DNA of 64,000 bases from Cherax quadricarinatus (taxonomy: Eukaryota; Arthropoda; Malacostraca; Decapoda; Parastacidae). Shown here piece by piece: positions 10,181 to 21,002 of this stretch. The notes under the pieces are model-generated. The model was not told the DNA's origin. It was given only the letters and a program-made list of their open reading frames with translations, and made no database searches. Each line of letters begins with the position of its first letter. Positions within the stretch are counted from its first letter, which is position 1. Position numbers and translations under genes: made by a program. The stretch covers positions 262,001 through 326,000 of the forward strand of contig NC_091369.1 in assembly GCF_038502225.1 (NCBI RefSeq), given 5' to 3'.

Positions 10181-10235
10181 CAGGTAACCTCCAGGTAACC
10201 TCCAGGTAACCTCCAGGTAGCCTCCGGGTAACCTT
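10181..10235 (+). repeat. 11-bp tandem repeat, LINE F1 tail type
   Basis: About five units of CTCCAGGTAAC. The same word ends F1 LINE copies (CCTCCAGGTAGACTCC), so this may be an expanded F1 3' terminal repeat. Confidence 0.8.
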
Positions 10236-10775
10236 TTATCGACTACAAGAGGCTCATTAGTCAAGAGTATTTTCTTCCCCAAAAAGGTATTAAACTCTGT
10301 TAAGCTCTCATCATATATACACCGAGAGATACATCTCTGTGTATATAACGTTTTACAGAGGTGAGTTAATAGTTACAATCCATTTATTACGTCACAGCAC
10401 TTCGTCTTGTGGTCAAGTATCCAGTTTCCTCAAGCTCATCTCTGATGATACAATCTCTTGGTCTGCAAATAAAATATTTTACGGTACATTATTTCCTGTC
10501 TGGGCCGCTGGCTTCCTGACAACATAATACCTTGAAAAGTATTACAGCCAATCATAATAAAATATAATGTCACTTCTTGCCGCTTATAGTTTGATCTTGG
10601 TATGGCAATATTGTTTACGTTTATATCAGGAGTTGGGTGTCTAGAACGGAATTGTGTGAAAAGTCACTTTCTCATTTGTCCATGACCACAGCACTTCCTG
10701 TCCTGCCCATGCCACTCCTTCACCGCCTTCCTCTCTCGCACCCATGAGTTGAAGTGACTCATGTGTCAGGCTGGT
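10236..10775. other. Unique sequence, nothing recognised
   Basis: No coding or repeat signal that I can name. Confidence 0.35.
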
Positions 10776-10779
10776 GTGG

Positions 10780-10975
10780 CAGGACCATGTGACGAGGTGA
10801 CGTGGTTGATGTGTCAGTTTGGCGAGGCCGATGTGACAGGCTGACACGGTTGATGTGTTAGTTTGGCGAGGCCGATGTGACAGGCTGACATGATTGATGT
10901 GTCAGTTTGGCTTGGCTGATGTGACAAGCTGACGTGTTTGATGTGTTAGTTTGGCGTGGCTGATGTGACAGAGTA
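10780..10975. repeat. 44-bp minisatellite, about 4 copies
   Basis: Units share GATGTGTCAGTTTGGCG, then GATGTGACAGGCTGAC. Copies differ at about 10% of positions. Confidence 0.8.
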
Positions 10976-11009
10976 ACATACATGTGCAACAGTTGGTTAT
11001 CTTCAACTT

Positions 11010-11250
11010 CATATCGTGCCAGACCATGAACCTGATCTTTTCACCAGGCTGAGGGACTGACCACCTCAAATACTATTCCTCCAAAGTTGATGGAGTGCTT
11101 ACATCATCTTCATTTCACTACTACACCTGCTGCCTCTGTATTTGACTGAAGAAGCCTGCTGTGTAGGCGAAACGTTTCAACAATAAAGATACCCAAGTGT
11201 TGCACATGTGTCTTGCTCATCAACTTGTCTGTATTTTATACCATTTTCAA
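11010..11250 (+). mobile_element. Hammerhead-like element, family A (well kept)
   Basis: Includes the upstream block CTGAGGGACTGACCACCTCA and the fold at 11139-11185: stem I TATT..TGA with TCA..AATA, core CTGAAGA, stem II GCCTGC/GTAGGC, GAAA, palindromic ACGT, then AATAAAGATACCC. It ends near TGTATTTTATACCATTTTCA, the usual terminal motif. No protein is encoded. Confidence 0.75.
11139..11185 (+). ncRNA. Hammerhead-like ribozyme fold
   Basis: Core CTGAAGA at 11146-11152 and GAAA at 11169-11172, with a 6-bp stem II and 7-bp stem I interrupted by a 2-nt bulge (AC, 11180-11181). Cleavage would fall after GTT at 11174-11176. One extra A (11153) sits between the core and stem II, unlike the textbook consensus. 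Confidence 0.55.
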
Positions 11251-12560
11251 TATAGGTTTTCTTACCTAGCGGGCTGGCTGGCTGGTCCACTACTTTACCC
11301 TGGAGAAATGAAGCTTCGGCCCAGGAAATGACTAATCTGTGTAACGTACATGCAGAAACGGTTGTAGTGTGGAGAGAGGGTCGTGATCCATTCATTACGT
11401 TGGCCAAGACGCCACTGACGTGATCTGCTGGGAGATCTGAGGCTGCGTCTTCTTCAAGTAATGCCAAGTCTTAAAGGCAGTCTTGAACTTTGGGTGTTCC
11501 TTAAGTGTATCTTCTTCAGGCAGGCCAAGAGCTTCGAGACAGTATTGAGCTTTGGGTCTTCGTGGAATAAGTCTTTTGTAAGCTGGCCAAAAGTCTTCTT
11601 TAAGGCAGTCTTGACCCTTGGGTTTTCCTCGAGTTTATATTCAGTCTTTCTCTGGTGTGTGATCTGACAGGCGTAATACTCTCCCAGGAATGAGATAAAC
11701 TGATAGGGCGACGAATGTTGCTTCGATAACTATGTTGAATCGTGTTTTCGTTGAAGTTCTATCGGTGTCAGCAAGTTGCTAAAAGTGCTGCAACGGTACA
11801 ACAAGCCTCTGCCACATGCGGAGGCCACCTTTGTTTCCAGGATAAACAAGATTTTTTACGAAAATCGTAAGAACTCGCACGATGTTTAAACACTAGACTA
11901 AAATTCGTGTGAACGAACAGTTGTTTCTGTAAATCCCCTTTAAATCATTTCTGCTTGCCGGTAAAGGTGCCAGATGCAAGCATGATGTACTATGGTGTTT
12001 GTGCTTTTTCGTTCTGTAGTCTTTCTGGGATTTTCTTAAGAATCGCTCTGGGTGATTTATTTGTAGCTGAATCAACTTTCGTGATGCTAAGATGGGTAGT
12101 AAATCTTCAGATATGAACAGATAAAGGTGGCTTACAGCGCAGCGGGTAGAAGACAATGGCGGTGGTGTGGGGGTGAGTGCTTCTCTCTAGATGGCTCTGA
12201 ATACTCTTTTGTTATTTCTGCTGGGTGACTTCTTCACCGCTGCCTTCCCGTTCACGGTGCCTGGACGCTGCCGAAGAACTCTTGTTCTAAGGAGCTGAAG
12301 ATGCCCTTACCTCATTTTGGTTATACGAAATGTGCCAAAATTTAAGTTATTTAATCTTAAAGTAAGGTTTTAGGAATGTTTAGTGACATAGATCATTTAG
12401 AATTAGACGAACTCATATGCGTTAAAAAAACAAAAATAAAACCCACTTATCTCATTATTAATTAATCCAAGTTCGGTTAGATGCTTTTGTTAAGATAAAT
12501 TAGCTTGTATTTACATACAACAACAACGAAATAGCATTAGCGGGAAGCTTACGTGTAGCA
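11251..12560. other. Longest apparently unique stretch, no gene recognised
   Basis: About 1.3 kb. Between 11500 and 11640 a loosely repeated phrase occurs (CTTCGAGACAGTATTGAGC-like, CTTTGGGTCTTC/CTTGGGTTTTCC). Open frames are short and show no recognisable domain. An intron or decayed repeats are both possible. Confidence 0.35.
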
Positions 12561-12564
12561 GCGC

Positions 12565-12890
12565 AGGACATACCTGGAGGACTATACTTGGAGGGTATTT
12601 CAGGGGTCAGCGCCCCCGCGGCTCGGTCTATGACCAGGCCTCGCATATCGCAGTTCATTACACTATTGGTATCCCTACACATTCTGTTTAAAATGGAGAT
12701 CGGGCCGCGGGGGCCTAAAATGGAGACCGGGCCGCGGGGGCCCTGATCTTCAGTTATCACCACGTAAGTGGTCGGGTTTGAGAATTTTTTCTACCCCCAG
12801 CAGGCCGGTCTGTGGCTAGGATTTTTTGGTGTTTGCCTTGTCAACCAGGCTGTTGCTCTTGCAAGCCTGCTGGCCCACGAGTCCACATCA
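12565..12890. repeat. LINE F1-related 3' fragments with a 27-bp direct duplication
   Basis: Minus-strand F1 tail words (CTATACTTGGAGGGTATTTC) at 12575-12660. Two direct copies of AAAATGGAGA(T/C)CGGGCCGCG follow at 12690-12745, then a plus-strand F1-like segment at 12795-12890. Confidence 0.5.
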
Positions 12891-12902
12891 TATTAATAAT
12901 AA

Positions 12903-12904
12903 TC

Positions 12905-12963
<59 letters not shown>

Positions 12964-12986
12964 TATTATTACTACTATTATTATTA
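12903..12986. repeat. (ATT)n microsatellite
   Basis: More than 20 near-perfect ATT triplets with small interruptions at the right end. Confidence 0.95.
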
Positions 12987-13119
12987 CGGGAAAGCGTATG
13001 ATCCAGTTATTTACACCATTGGTCATTGATTGACACAGGTTACTGGGCACATGGATTGAGCGTACTGTCGCTTCTCAAAATGAGCGCTCTTGTGGAGTCT
13101 GTATTAAATTGCAGTGAAT

Positions 13120-13255
13120 TATATTTAAAAAACAGTAGAGTACCTGAATTCGATACAGTATAAAGGGTGCGATCAGCTACAAGCCTAGCCGGATAGTGGG
13201 CGGCGTTTAGCGGCCGGATAATCGGGCCTCCACCACTCCACTCCATCTTTGCAGA
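13120..13255 (-). mobile_element. Possible pogo-like DNA transposon end
   Basis: On the minus strand, GGCCCGATTATCCGGCCGC and CGCCGCCCACTATCCGGC resemble end sequences of pogo/jerky-type elements. No matching second end was found, so this is tentative. Confidence 0.25.
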
Positions 13256-13259
13256 CACC

Positions 13260-13690
13260 TTGTCTCGGTATCGTGGTCCAGCTCATAAATAACACCTGTA
13301 AGCCTCGTAGCGACGTAATATTTGCACACAAACTCACCGGGAAATGATTTTGGGGCGGTGAATGTTACCTGAACGATGGTTGATTGCTGGGGTGCGACCC
13401 ATCATACTTGTCAAGGCTCATTTCTCACTCTAGTGGTGGCCTCCATTCATCCTATTATGGCAGTGAGTGTGTTTACTCTGTAATCAAGAGTTCAGATCAT
13501 TCTCTTGTGCACAGGCGTCTCACCCAACTTATTTTACCGTCCGTTTTCTACTTAAGTGATACTTTGTTTTTTATATGTATTTATGAATGACAGGTTAAAT
13601 ATTTTGTATAGAAAGAGAGAAATGAGAATATATTGATTTATGTTGCAACGTTCTTAGTGAAAGAGTAACGTTTACGGTATGGGTGTATCT
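13260..13690. other. Unique sequence, nothing recognised
   Basis: No supported feature. Confidence 0.35.
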
Positions 13691-13770
13691 TGAAGCTGTG
13701 GTTTCATCTGCTTGTAACGACGTTTCGGTCCGATTTGGATTATTTACAAGTCACACTAACACATGAAGGT
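13690..13770 (-). mobile_element. Hammerhead-like element, family D relic
   Basis: Minus strand reads GTGACTTGTAAATAATCC, then CGGACCGAAACGTCGTTAC. Stem II has decayed on its 5' side, while GAAACGTCGT is intact. Confidence 0.55.
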
Positions 13771-14110
13771 AAGGGAGCCCCATGAAAGAAGATTGACAGA
13801 CTAACCATCCAGGGTGGTACCACCGTTCTGCCACATAAGTGTAACGATGGACTGTTAAACGTTTTACTCTCTGCCAGGACCGCTGGCTATCTGTCTCATG
13901 AACACGGAAGTTTACGAGTAAATCTCATGTGGTCAATCCCTCGCCTTGAGGAAGTGACCACCTCCTATCAAGGCTGAGGGACTGATGACCTCACAATTAC
14001 TTACACTGTATCCAGTGTTATATTCGCTTGTACCTTTAATACACCTTTGATGAGTTCCAAGTTTTTTTTTTTTTTTTTACTCCCGGAGGCCGACCATGGG
14101 CCAGGCTAGT
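13771..14110. other. Unique sequence with a T-run
   Basis: Nothing coding. A run of 18 T at 14061-14078 is followed by an F1-like word GGCCGACCATGGGCCAGGC. Confidence 0.3.
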
Positions 14111-14129
14111 CTGGTGTTTGCCTGTATTC

Positions 14130-14240
14130 GACTTCAGAAACCAGCTGCGCAAGGGAATCCTTTGGGTAATAAAGATACCGAAATATTGCACATGCATGTT
14201 ATTCATCAAGTTATCAGTACAGTATACCATCAGTAATATG
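14130..14240 (+). mobile_element. Hammerhead-like element, family A relic
   Basis: TAATAAAGATACCGAAATATTGCAC and CATCAAGTTATCAG with TATACCAT keep the family's 3' end. The ribozyme core itself is lost. Confidence 0.4.
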
Positions 14241-14319
14241 GTACCCCGATCTTTATTTCCAATGGCGATTGTTAATAGTTCCTATCTATCCAAATTTAGG
14301 ATGCCTAGTCTGAGACATG

Positions 14320-14440
14320 GTAAGTAAGTTTATTTGGACACTGGTACACATAAGTGCAATTATCATACATAGTGTAAATTACCTAAGATAACCCCAGAAA
14401 GTTAGAGTGACTTATTTCCATTGGGGGTCCTCGGGGGCGA
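14320..14440 (+). repeat. Dispersed repeat shared with 32540-32640
   Basis: AAGTTTATTTGGACACTGG, then TGCAATTATCATACATAGTG and AAATTACCTAAGATAACC; the segment near 32540-32640 is its diverged reverse complement. Role unknown. Confidence 0.55.
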
Positions 14441-15115
14441 TGATCTCCAGAACTGTTAAATAGATCTAACTTCATTAGTAAGTTTATTTTTTATATAATT
14501 TCTCGGCAAGTATGGGTAATCAGAGTTGAGTTTGTGGCGTAGTCAAGCTGGAACAAAGCTCACCCAGCCCTTCCCACGCCAGTTTTCACTGCTCGGGCCA
14601 AGGTCTGGCTTCTTTGCTGTGGATGCAGATGGCAGCAGAGACTCGTTCTCAGAGGTAATCATCCGTGACCACACTGCTTAGTTTGTGCTTGTTCTTCCCC
14701 TGAGTGACCCTCTCTCTTTGTAGCCACTGTAGTGTGACCCTTTGTCTTTACCTGTGACCCAGGCACGCCACTCTACTTACCCCAGACTGTCCACTTGGTT
14801 GTATTGTCCTTTGATATACCTTTGATAAGTTATCATTATTATCACCATCGTCATTATCATCATAAATCATTATTATATTCACGAGGTGGTAAATCCACAT
14901 GTGTGCAAGAGCACTCAGGCAGCAGGGAAGAGGCACGTTGTTACCTACTTGTGAAGAGGGGAAGTATGTGCTAAGAGGATAGTTAATGTACGGCAGTCGT
15001 TAATGTGGGTGTCTGAATGCTGCTGAAGGGCTCTTGATTCAGGAATTAGAGCTGCTCTCTTCTTCCCTGAGTCAAGCCTTATTACATTACCCTGGGATCA
15101 TTTTTACGAAGAATT
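14441..15115. other. Unique sequence, nothing recognised
   Basis: No supported gene or repeat. Confidence 0.35.
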
Positions 15116-15117
15116 AT

Positions 15118-15345
15118 TAACTGGGCGCCAGGTAGCATCTTTCTTGAACACTAAGATCAGTGGAGCCCTCCACTGTGAACAGGCTATTACTGCTGGCCGC
15201 GCGCAGACTGACGTACAAGCCACAGCCCGGCTGGTCAGGTACTGATTTAAGGAACTTGTCCAGTTCGCTCTTAATTAAAGATCGCCATATGTACGGAGGT
15301 AGAGCGTTGAAGAGCCGGAGACCTCTAACGCTCACTAGAATACGA
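15118..15345 (-). pseudogene. LINE F1 C-terminal fragment
   Basis: Minus frame: SVRGLRLFNALPPYIWR, then SELDKFLKSVPDQPGCGLYV and RAASSNSL. An internal deletion removes the linker. 5' and 3' truncated. Confidence 0.7.
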
Positions 15346-15980
15346 TGGCTAATTATTTAATCCCATCTTTTCATCTGTTAATGCTACCGCATTAATGAAA
15401 TTTACCCGTCAATATGATAAAATAATAACTCCTTCCAGTAGTATATATTTAATAACTTCCCTCCAGTAATATATTGTACCACTTCTTCCAGTAGTATATA
15501 TTTAATGATAACTTCCCTCCACTGACCCATGCCCAGTCTATCTTCCTTCTACATTTTTCCAAATGTAGTGAAAAGTTCATCTTCCCACCCACTCCCAGCT
15601 AGCTCTCCCTCCCTCCCTCCCTCCCATGCCATTACCCCACCATTCGCACCACTCTCCCCACCACCACCACCACCCTTCACCTTATCACTTATCAATTGAG
15701 CTTTAAAATATCGGCTTCGTGTGAGAGGTGTTGCTGAGAGGCGGGTCACAGTATCGCAGCTCCGTCGTACACGCAGGCCGGTCACCTTACACTTTAAATT
15801 ACTTGCGTTCTCACGGTTAGAATTTTGTTCTGTGTTCGCAGCTTCATTAATAGCGGGAGAGATATCAGAGCTGGAAAAAAAACAGAGATCATTTGCTGCC
15901 CACAAAGAGTAATAAAAAATTTAAATTACTGGATTGTCTTAGTCTTGGAATGTACTCTCTGGAGCGGAGAAGAGACGGGC
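15346..15980. other. No gene recognised; CT/CCA-rich patch
   Basis: Three loose repeats of CCAGTAGTATATATTTAAT-like sequence at 15435-15510 and a CCCTCC/CCACCA patch at 15590-15680. Confidence 0.35.
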
Positions 15981-15983
15981 CAC

Positions 15984-16105
15984 TCACGAAATCGTAATGA
16001 CACGATTGCAAACAAACCATACCACGGGGGGTTTGAACCCGCGACGTTCTGGAGTTTTGAGACTCTTTGACCGCGGGTTCAAACCCCACCTGTGGTATGG
16101 TTTAA
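15984..16105. repeat. Inverted pair of tRNA-like SINE (S2) tails
   Basis: GGTTCAAACCC, a perfect RNA polymerase III B-box, occurs on the plus strand (16076-16086) and minus strand (16029-16039). The arms 16013-16042 and 16071-16103 are inverted repeats (ACCATACCAC.. and ..GTGGTATGGT) around about 28 nt. The left outer part carries the S2 3' tail (CACGAAATCGTAATGACACG on this strand). Confidence 0.7.
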
Positions 16106-16119
16106 GAGAGGGGTACCTG

Positions 16120-16121
<2 letters not shown>

Positions 16122-16194
<73 letters not shown>

Positions 16195-16207
16195 TTATTT
16201 ATATATA
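16122..16207. repeat. (TA)n microsatellite
   Basis: About 35 TA units, with short TTTA interruptions at the right end. Confidence 0.95.
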
Positions 16208-16269
16208 TGTTGCAAACAATCGCAGATGGGTATTCTAAGGGTAACCGTGGCTGGTGATACATCCGCACT

Positions 16270-17215
16270 ACACTACGCTACTCTGAGAATTCTCTCCCTA
16301 CTTTAGCTGCTCTCTTGCAACATTGCATAGCTCTTGACGACGCACTGAGAAGTGTGAAAGTACTTGAGCTAAAGATTCCCCCCCCCCATCCCGTGGCTTG
16401 TCTTGCGATCGCTGAAAAGGTGCTTGCTAACATGCTCAGGGCTGCAACATCAGATAGGGAGACTGCCCGTCTCCAGGCTGTGAGCGCACATCACTCCGGG
16501 GACTTCCTCCAAACAGTTCCCATATCGGCAATGGGAACGCGACTCGACCCTAAGACCCTCCGTATTGCAGTGGCTCTTCGCTTTGCTGCCCCAATTCTCA
16601 CAGAATATACGTGTATTTGCAGCAAAGCACAAGCAGACCAATACGGTCTACATGGTCTTAACTGTTCCAAAACCAAGGGCTGGCATGCAAGACACAATGA
16701 GATCAACGACATCATAAAGAGAACCCTTGCTACAGCTGGATGTCCAGCCGAGAGGGAGCCCCGATCACTAGCAGCCAACAATACCCACAACCCAGCAAAC
16801 CGCCCAGACAGGATCACCATCTATCCTTGGAAGAATGGCAAGCTCTTAGCATGGGACTATACCTGTGTGTCCACACTGGCTGACACCTACATCCATCACA
16901 GTGTGGGGCGACAGGGAGGAGCTGCTGACCACAGGGAGGAGTACAAGATCAGCAAGTACAGGGACATAAGCCAACAGTATCAATTTGTCCCGTGGGATCA
17001 GAGACCTTGGGATCATGGGGGAAAAATGCCACACGTTTCCTTAAAGAATTGGGTTCCAGACTCATCGACACCACCAGGGACCCAAGGGCAGCCACTTTCA
17101 TGTTCCAGCGCCTCAGCGTGGCCATCCAGAGGGGAAATGCTTGCTGCATACTTGTCTCGCATCCAGCCTCGGAGGAGCTGGAGGAAATTCATGATCTTTA
17201 ATACATTGTACCATT
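16270..17215 (+). pseudogene. LINE polyprotein C-terminal domain (zinc-finger plus nuclease-like), frameshifted
   Basis: The open frame from 16315 encodes the post-RT part of a non-LTR retrotransposon. From its residue 58 it reads ARLQAVSAHHSGDFLQ, then a Cys/His cluster C100-x-C102 ... H113-G-L-N-C117 followed by RHNEIN, then E148-P, R163-P-D165 and W180-D181. Similar C-termini follow the RT in many invertebrate LINEs; the E..PD..D spacing resembles a PD-(D/E)XK-type nuclease, but the usual lysine is not evident. Near 16989 one base is missing: the frame that continues (VGSETLGSW, FLKELGSRLIDTTRDPRAA, FQRLSVAIQRGNACCILVSH) is +1 shifted and ends about 17201. The N-terminal 30 residues overlap dispersed repeat F. 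No RT core is present, so it is a dead 5'-truncated copy. Confidence 0.7.
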
Positions 17216-17279
17216 GTATTCATGTTTGTGTTTTCTGTAAATATATTCTGTTTATTAATAAATGTTCACATAGAATATA

Positions 17280-17405
17280 AAATATAGGGGGTGGTAGGAG
17301 AAGAAAATATTCAAATAGCTCCTGGGAGAACCTTGAGTTTTCCCTGAGGTACTTTTATTGTCTTCTCTGAGGATGAGGGTCCCATTCCAGCTATAGAGGT
17401 GGTAC
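17280..17405. other. Unique flank
   Basis: Nothing recognised. AATAAATGTTC at 17259-17269 could be the LINE polyadenylation signal. Confidence 0.3.
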
Positions 17406-17416
17406 TTCCTTATATT

Positions 17417-17590
<174 letters not shown>

Positions 17591-17639
17591 GTAAGACATT
17601 TGAGGGCCTAGTTCCAAATCTACTCACTACCCTAACACC

Positions 17640-17905
17640 TTACTGAAATGAGAGATATGAAGTAAAATGTAAAATAAAATCAGTGAGATAGGAGCCCCAT
17701 GGACACACTAAGAAAACACTGTATCAACATCCGTGGTCCAAGACTCTTCAATCTGGTGCCAGCAGATTTGAGAAATATTGTTGGAATAAACATGGAAGTC
17801 TTCCAGAAGAAACCAGGTCAATATTTCTACTAAGTGCCACATCAACCAGACTGTGAGTGTTATGTGGCTCAGAGGGCCGGTGACAACTAAAGCCTGACTC
17901 AACAT
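17640..17905 (+). pseudogene. LINE F1-related subfamily, C-terminal fragment
   Basis: One plus frame reads MDTLRKHCINIRGPRLFNL, VPADLRNIVG and PHQPDCECYV, matching the F1 layout but diverged. A second member of this subfamily is at 56850-57068 (IPHQPDCGIYLV). Confidence 0.6.
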
Positions 17906-18004
17906 GCCGTCAGTGAAACCTGTCTACAGGCTCTGCTGCGAGGATAAAACGTTTCTGGAAACTGGTTACATGTATGTGACAGGTACTCCTAACTGGTACC
18001 GGTG

Positions 18005-18065
18005 TTTAGTGCCCATGACGACGTTTTGGTCCGACTTAGACCAAGCTCAGTTTAGAGCGAAACGT
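18005..18065 (-). mobile_element. Family D hammerhead-like relic
   Basis: ATGACGACGTTTTGGTCCG, then ACTTAGACCAAGC; sense strand gives a GGTC..GGACC stem II and AAAACGTCGTC with the GAAA mutated. Confidence 0.4.
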
Positions 18066-18149
18066 GCTGTACAATTATCATTCTACTAATTGACAGGTAT
18101 TGCCTCTCCAGACAGTCTATTGGCTCACAGGTTCCTTTTCGACAGTTAC

Positions 18150-18315
18150 AAAAATGAAGAATGAAATACTTGTGCAACATTTGGAAATTTTTATTGAGGA
18201 AACGTTTCGCCAACCAGTGGTTTCTTCAGTTCTCTGTATCGGACTGAAGAAGCCACTGGCTGGCGAAACGTTTCCACAATAAAGATTCCCAAAATGTTAA
18301 ACAAATGTCTCACTC
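18150..18315. mobile_element. Hammerhead-like element, family A, inverted pair
   Basis: A minus copy (18163-18220) and plus copy (18235-18312) face each other around TTCTCTGTATCGG. Both have GCCACTGG/CTGGCGAAACG or its complement and AATAAA. The plus copy's stem I is TATCG..GA with TC..CAATA (one C.A mismatch). Confidence 0.7.
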
Positions 18316-18344
18316 TTCAACTTGTCACTTTTCTCAACAATTCC

Positions 18345-18525
18345 ATCACAGTATGTTGGGTAACAGGACACAGGTGCAACTATGTTGAGTTTTTTATTGT
18401 GGCAACGTTTCGCTCTCCAGGAGCTTTGTCAAGCCGTAACAGCTTGATAAAGTTCCTGGAGAGCGAAACGTTGCCACAATAAAATGTCACATTAGTTGCA
18501 CCTGTGTCCTGTTACCTAGCAGTGA
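18345..18525. mobile_element. Hammerhead-like element, family C, inverted pair
   Basis: Nearly complete palindrome: outer ends GTAACAGGACACAGGTGCAA and its complement at 18495-18516, inner arms with TTGTGGCAACGTTTCGCTCT. The plus copy folds at 18442-18474 with TTGATAA, stem II GTTC/GAGC, GAAA, ACGT and stem I GC/GC. Confidence 0.75.
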
Positions 18526-18534
18526 AATGGCTGT

Positions 18535-18655
18535 AAAGATTAGCAGTAACAGCCTGGTTGATCAGATCCTGATCCATCACGAGGCCTGATCTCAGACCGA
18601 GCCGCGGGGGCGTTGACCCCCGAAACCCTCCCCAGGTAAACTCCTCTCTAGGTAA
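18535..18655 (+). repeat. LINE F1 3'-UTR fragment
   Basis: AGCAGTAACAGCCTGGTTGA, then GCCGCGGGGGCGTTGACCCC and CCCCAGGTAAACTCC: F1 3' end only. Confidence 0.65.
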
Positions 18656-18689
18656 TTAGTGATCAGAGCTGGTCCATTTGCGTTCAGAA

Positions 18690-19425
18690 TAAAAAATAAC
18701 GACCTAGATATTGGAATACCCACGTAGTTTCTCTGATAAAAATGACGACCTAGATATTGGAATACCCACGTAGTTTCTCTGATAAAAATGACGACCTAGA
18801 TATTGGAATACCCACATAATTTCTCTGATAAAAATGACGACCTAGATATTGGAATACCCACGTAGTTTCTCTGATAAAAATGACGACCTAGATATTGGAA
18901 TACCCACGTAGTTTCTCTGATGAAAATGACGACCTAGATATTGGAATACCCACGTAGTTTCTCTGATAAAAATGACGACCTAGATATTGGAATACCCACG
19001 TAGTTTCTCTGATAAAAATGACGACCTAGATATTGGAATACCCACGTAGTTTCTCTGATAAAAATGACGACCTAGATATTGGAATACCCACGTAGTTTCT
19101 CTGATAAAAATGACGACCTAGATATTGGAATACCCACGTAGTTTCTCTGATAAAAATAACGACCTAGATATTGGAATACCCACATAGTTTCTGTGATAAA
19201 AATGACGACCTAGACATTGGAATACCCACATAGTTTCACTGATAAAAATGACGACCTAGATATTGGAATACCCACATAGTTTCACTGATAAAAATGACGA
19301 CCTAGATATTGGAATATCCACATAGTTTCACTGATAAAAATGACGACCTAGATATTGGAATACCCACATAGTTTCACTGATAAAAATGACGACCTAGATA
19401 ATGGAATACCCACATAGTTTCTCTG
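18690..19425. repeat. 46-bp satellite, about 16 copies
   Basis: Units share GACGACCTAGATATTGGAAT, ACCCACGTAGTTTC and TCTGATAAAAAT. Two blocks: CACGTAG/TTTCTCTG copies on the left, CACATAG/TTTCACTG copies on the right, showing regional homogenisation. Confidence 0.95.
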
Positions 19426-19499
19426 ATAGGAAAAAAATAAGGAAACAAATATATTCTGTGGACCATGACAGGGAAATTCGGAGTTAATCTGGCAAGGTT

Positions 19500-19800
19500 A
19501 AGATAAGATTTATTGTGGTTTTTAAACCGGAAGGTTAGCCACCCAGGATAACCACCAGAAAGGTCAGTGCGTCATCGAGGACTGTCTTATTTCCATTGTG
19601 GTTTTTCAATCTTGTCCCCCAGGATGCTACCCCCACCAATCAACACTCAGGTACCTACTTACTGCTAGGTAAACAGTGACAGCCGGTGTAAGGAAATATG
19701 CTCAGTGTTTCCACCTATGCCGGTAATTGAACCACGGACCTCAGGGTGGGTGTGTGAGAGGCAAGAGCGTTGCCTACCAAGCCACGAGACACCGTTAATG
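19500..19800 (-). mobile_element. tRNA-derived SINE (S3)
   Basis: On the minus strand the head reads TCTCGTGGCTTGGTAGGCAA (A-box-like TGGCTTGGTAGG) and, 45 nt later, GGTCCGTGGTTCAATTACCG (B-box GGTTCAATTAC, one mismatch to consensus). The body continues through CTTACACCGGCTGTCACTG and ACCTAGCAGTAAGTAGGTAC. Transcribed by RNA polymerase III if active; moved by a LINE in trans. The tail toward 19500 is less clear. Confidence 0.75.
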
Positions 19801-19814
19801 TAGATAAATGGCTC

Positions 19815-20000
19815 AGAGAACCAACAAGTTGATAAATTAGACACGTGCAACACCTGGGTATCTTTACTGAGGAAATGTTTCGCCACACAGTGGCTTCATC
19901 AGTCCATACAAAGGAGAATGGTGAAGAACAGGAGAAGCTTGAGGTAATCAGTCCCTCAGCCTTGAGTCGATGTAATCAGTCCATCAAGACTGATAAATCA
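19815..20000 (-). mobile_element. Hammerhead-like element, family A
   Basis: Minus copy: sense reads GGACTGATGAAGCCACTGTG, then TGGCGAAACATTTCC and CAGTAAAGATACCC. Stem II GCCAC/GTGGC is perfect; stem III is mutated (ACAT). Confidence 0.65.
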
Positions 20001-20229
20001 AGATTGATGGACATGGACATAGCAGATGGTATTGAACGTAAACAAGTGAAAAGTCACAACCCTTGTCCTCAAAACTTTCTCTGCCATTGAAGGTTCGTTT
20101 CACAATCTTTAATGATACAAAATCTCCGCTGTATCTGTAAACTAATGAGGATCGTAATTACTCTTGACGCGAAGACACTTAGGAACTCTCAGGAAATCTG
20201 AAGTAAAAGTCAGAGTTGTAAGTTAAAGA

Positions 20230-20780
20230 CTGAGACCCGTGTGACTGAAGGTTCATGTCCCTGTGACTGTAGATTCATGACCGTGTGACTGTAGGTTCAT
20301 GACCGTGTGACAAGGTTCATGTCCATGTGACTGAAGGTTCATGTCCGTGTGACTAGGTTTATGTCCGTGTGACTGTAGGTTCAAGACCGTGTGACTGAAG
20401 GTTCATGACCGTGTGACTGAAGGTTCATGACGGTGTGACTGAAGGTTTATGTCCGTGTAACTGTAGGTTCAAGACCGTGTGACTGAAGGTTCATGTCTGT
20501 GACTGAAGGTTCATGTCTGTGTGACTGAAGGTTCATGTCTGTGTGACTGAAGGTTCATGTCTGTGTGACTGAAGGTTCATGTCTGTGTGACTGAAGGTTC
20601 ATGTCCCTGTGACTGTAGATTCATGTCCGTGTGACTGTAGATTCATGTCCGTGTGACTGTAGGTTCATGACCGTGTGACTGAAGGTTCATGTCCGTGTGA
20701 CTGTAGGTTCATGACCGTGTGACTGAAGATTCATGACCGTATGACTGATGTTTCAGGTCCGTGGGACTGATGATTCACTT
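20230..20780. repeat. 22-bp degenerate minisatellite
   Basis: Repeats of GTGTGACTGAAGGTTCATGT with CTGTAGG and GACC/GTCC variants; several units are shortened. Confidence 0.9.
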
Positions 20781-20789
20781 GTACGTGAG

Positions 20790-21000
20790 CAAGGACCCTA
20801 GCTGGTATGACTTAATTAAAGTCCAGATCTGCTTGAAGAAAGAGTTAGGTCCTTGGTATTAAGGATATAAGTCCGTGTGAGTAAGGACTCTACGAGTACT
20901 AAGTGTGAAAAGTCAGGCAGAGTAACAGACTGTTGTGTTTCAGGAAGCCTGACTTAAAAAACCAGCTATCCTTGAAAAATTAACCTGCCAGTGGGTGGTG
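20790..21000. other. Unique spacer
   Basis: Nothing recognised. Confidence 0.3.
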
Positions 21001-21002
21001 CA

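Noticed and set aside
11461..11667. Short plus-strand frame as a host gene exon
   Set aside because: 68 codons, no domain, no convincing splice sites; sequence is loosely internally repetitive.
16076..16086. A functional tRNA gene (perfect B-box)
   Set aside because: No cloverleaf can be drawn around it; it is part of the S2 SINE tail family and lies in an inverted SINE pair.
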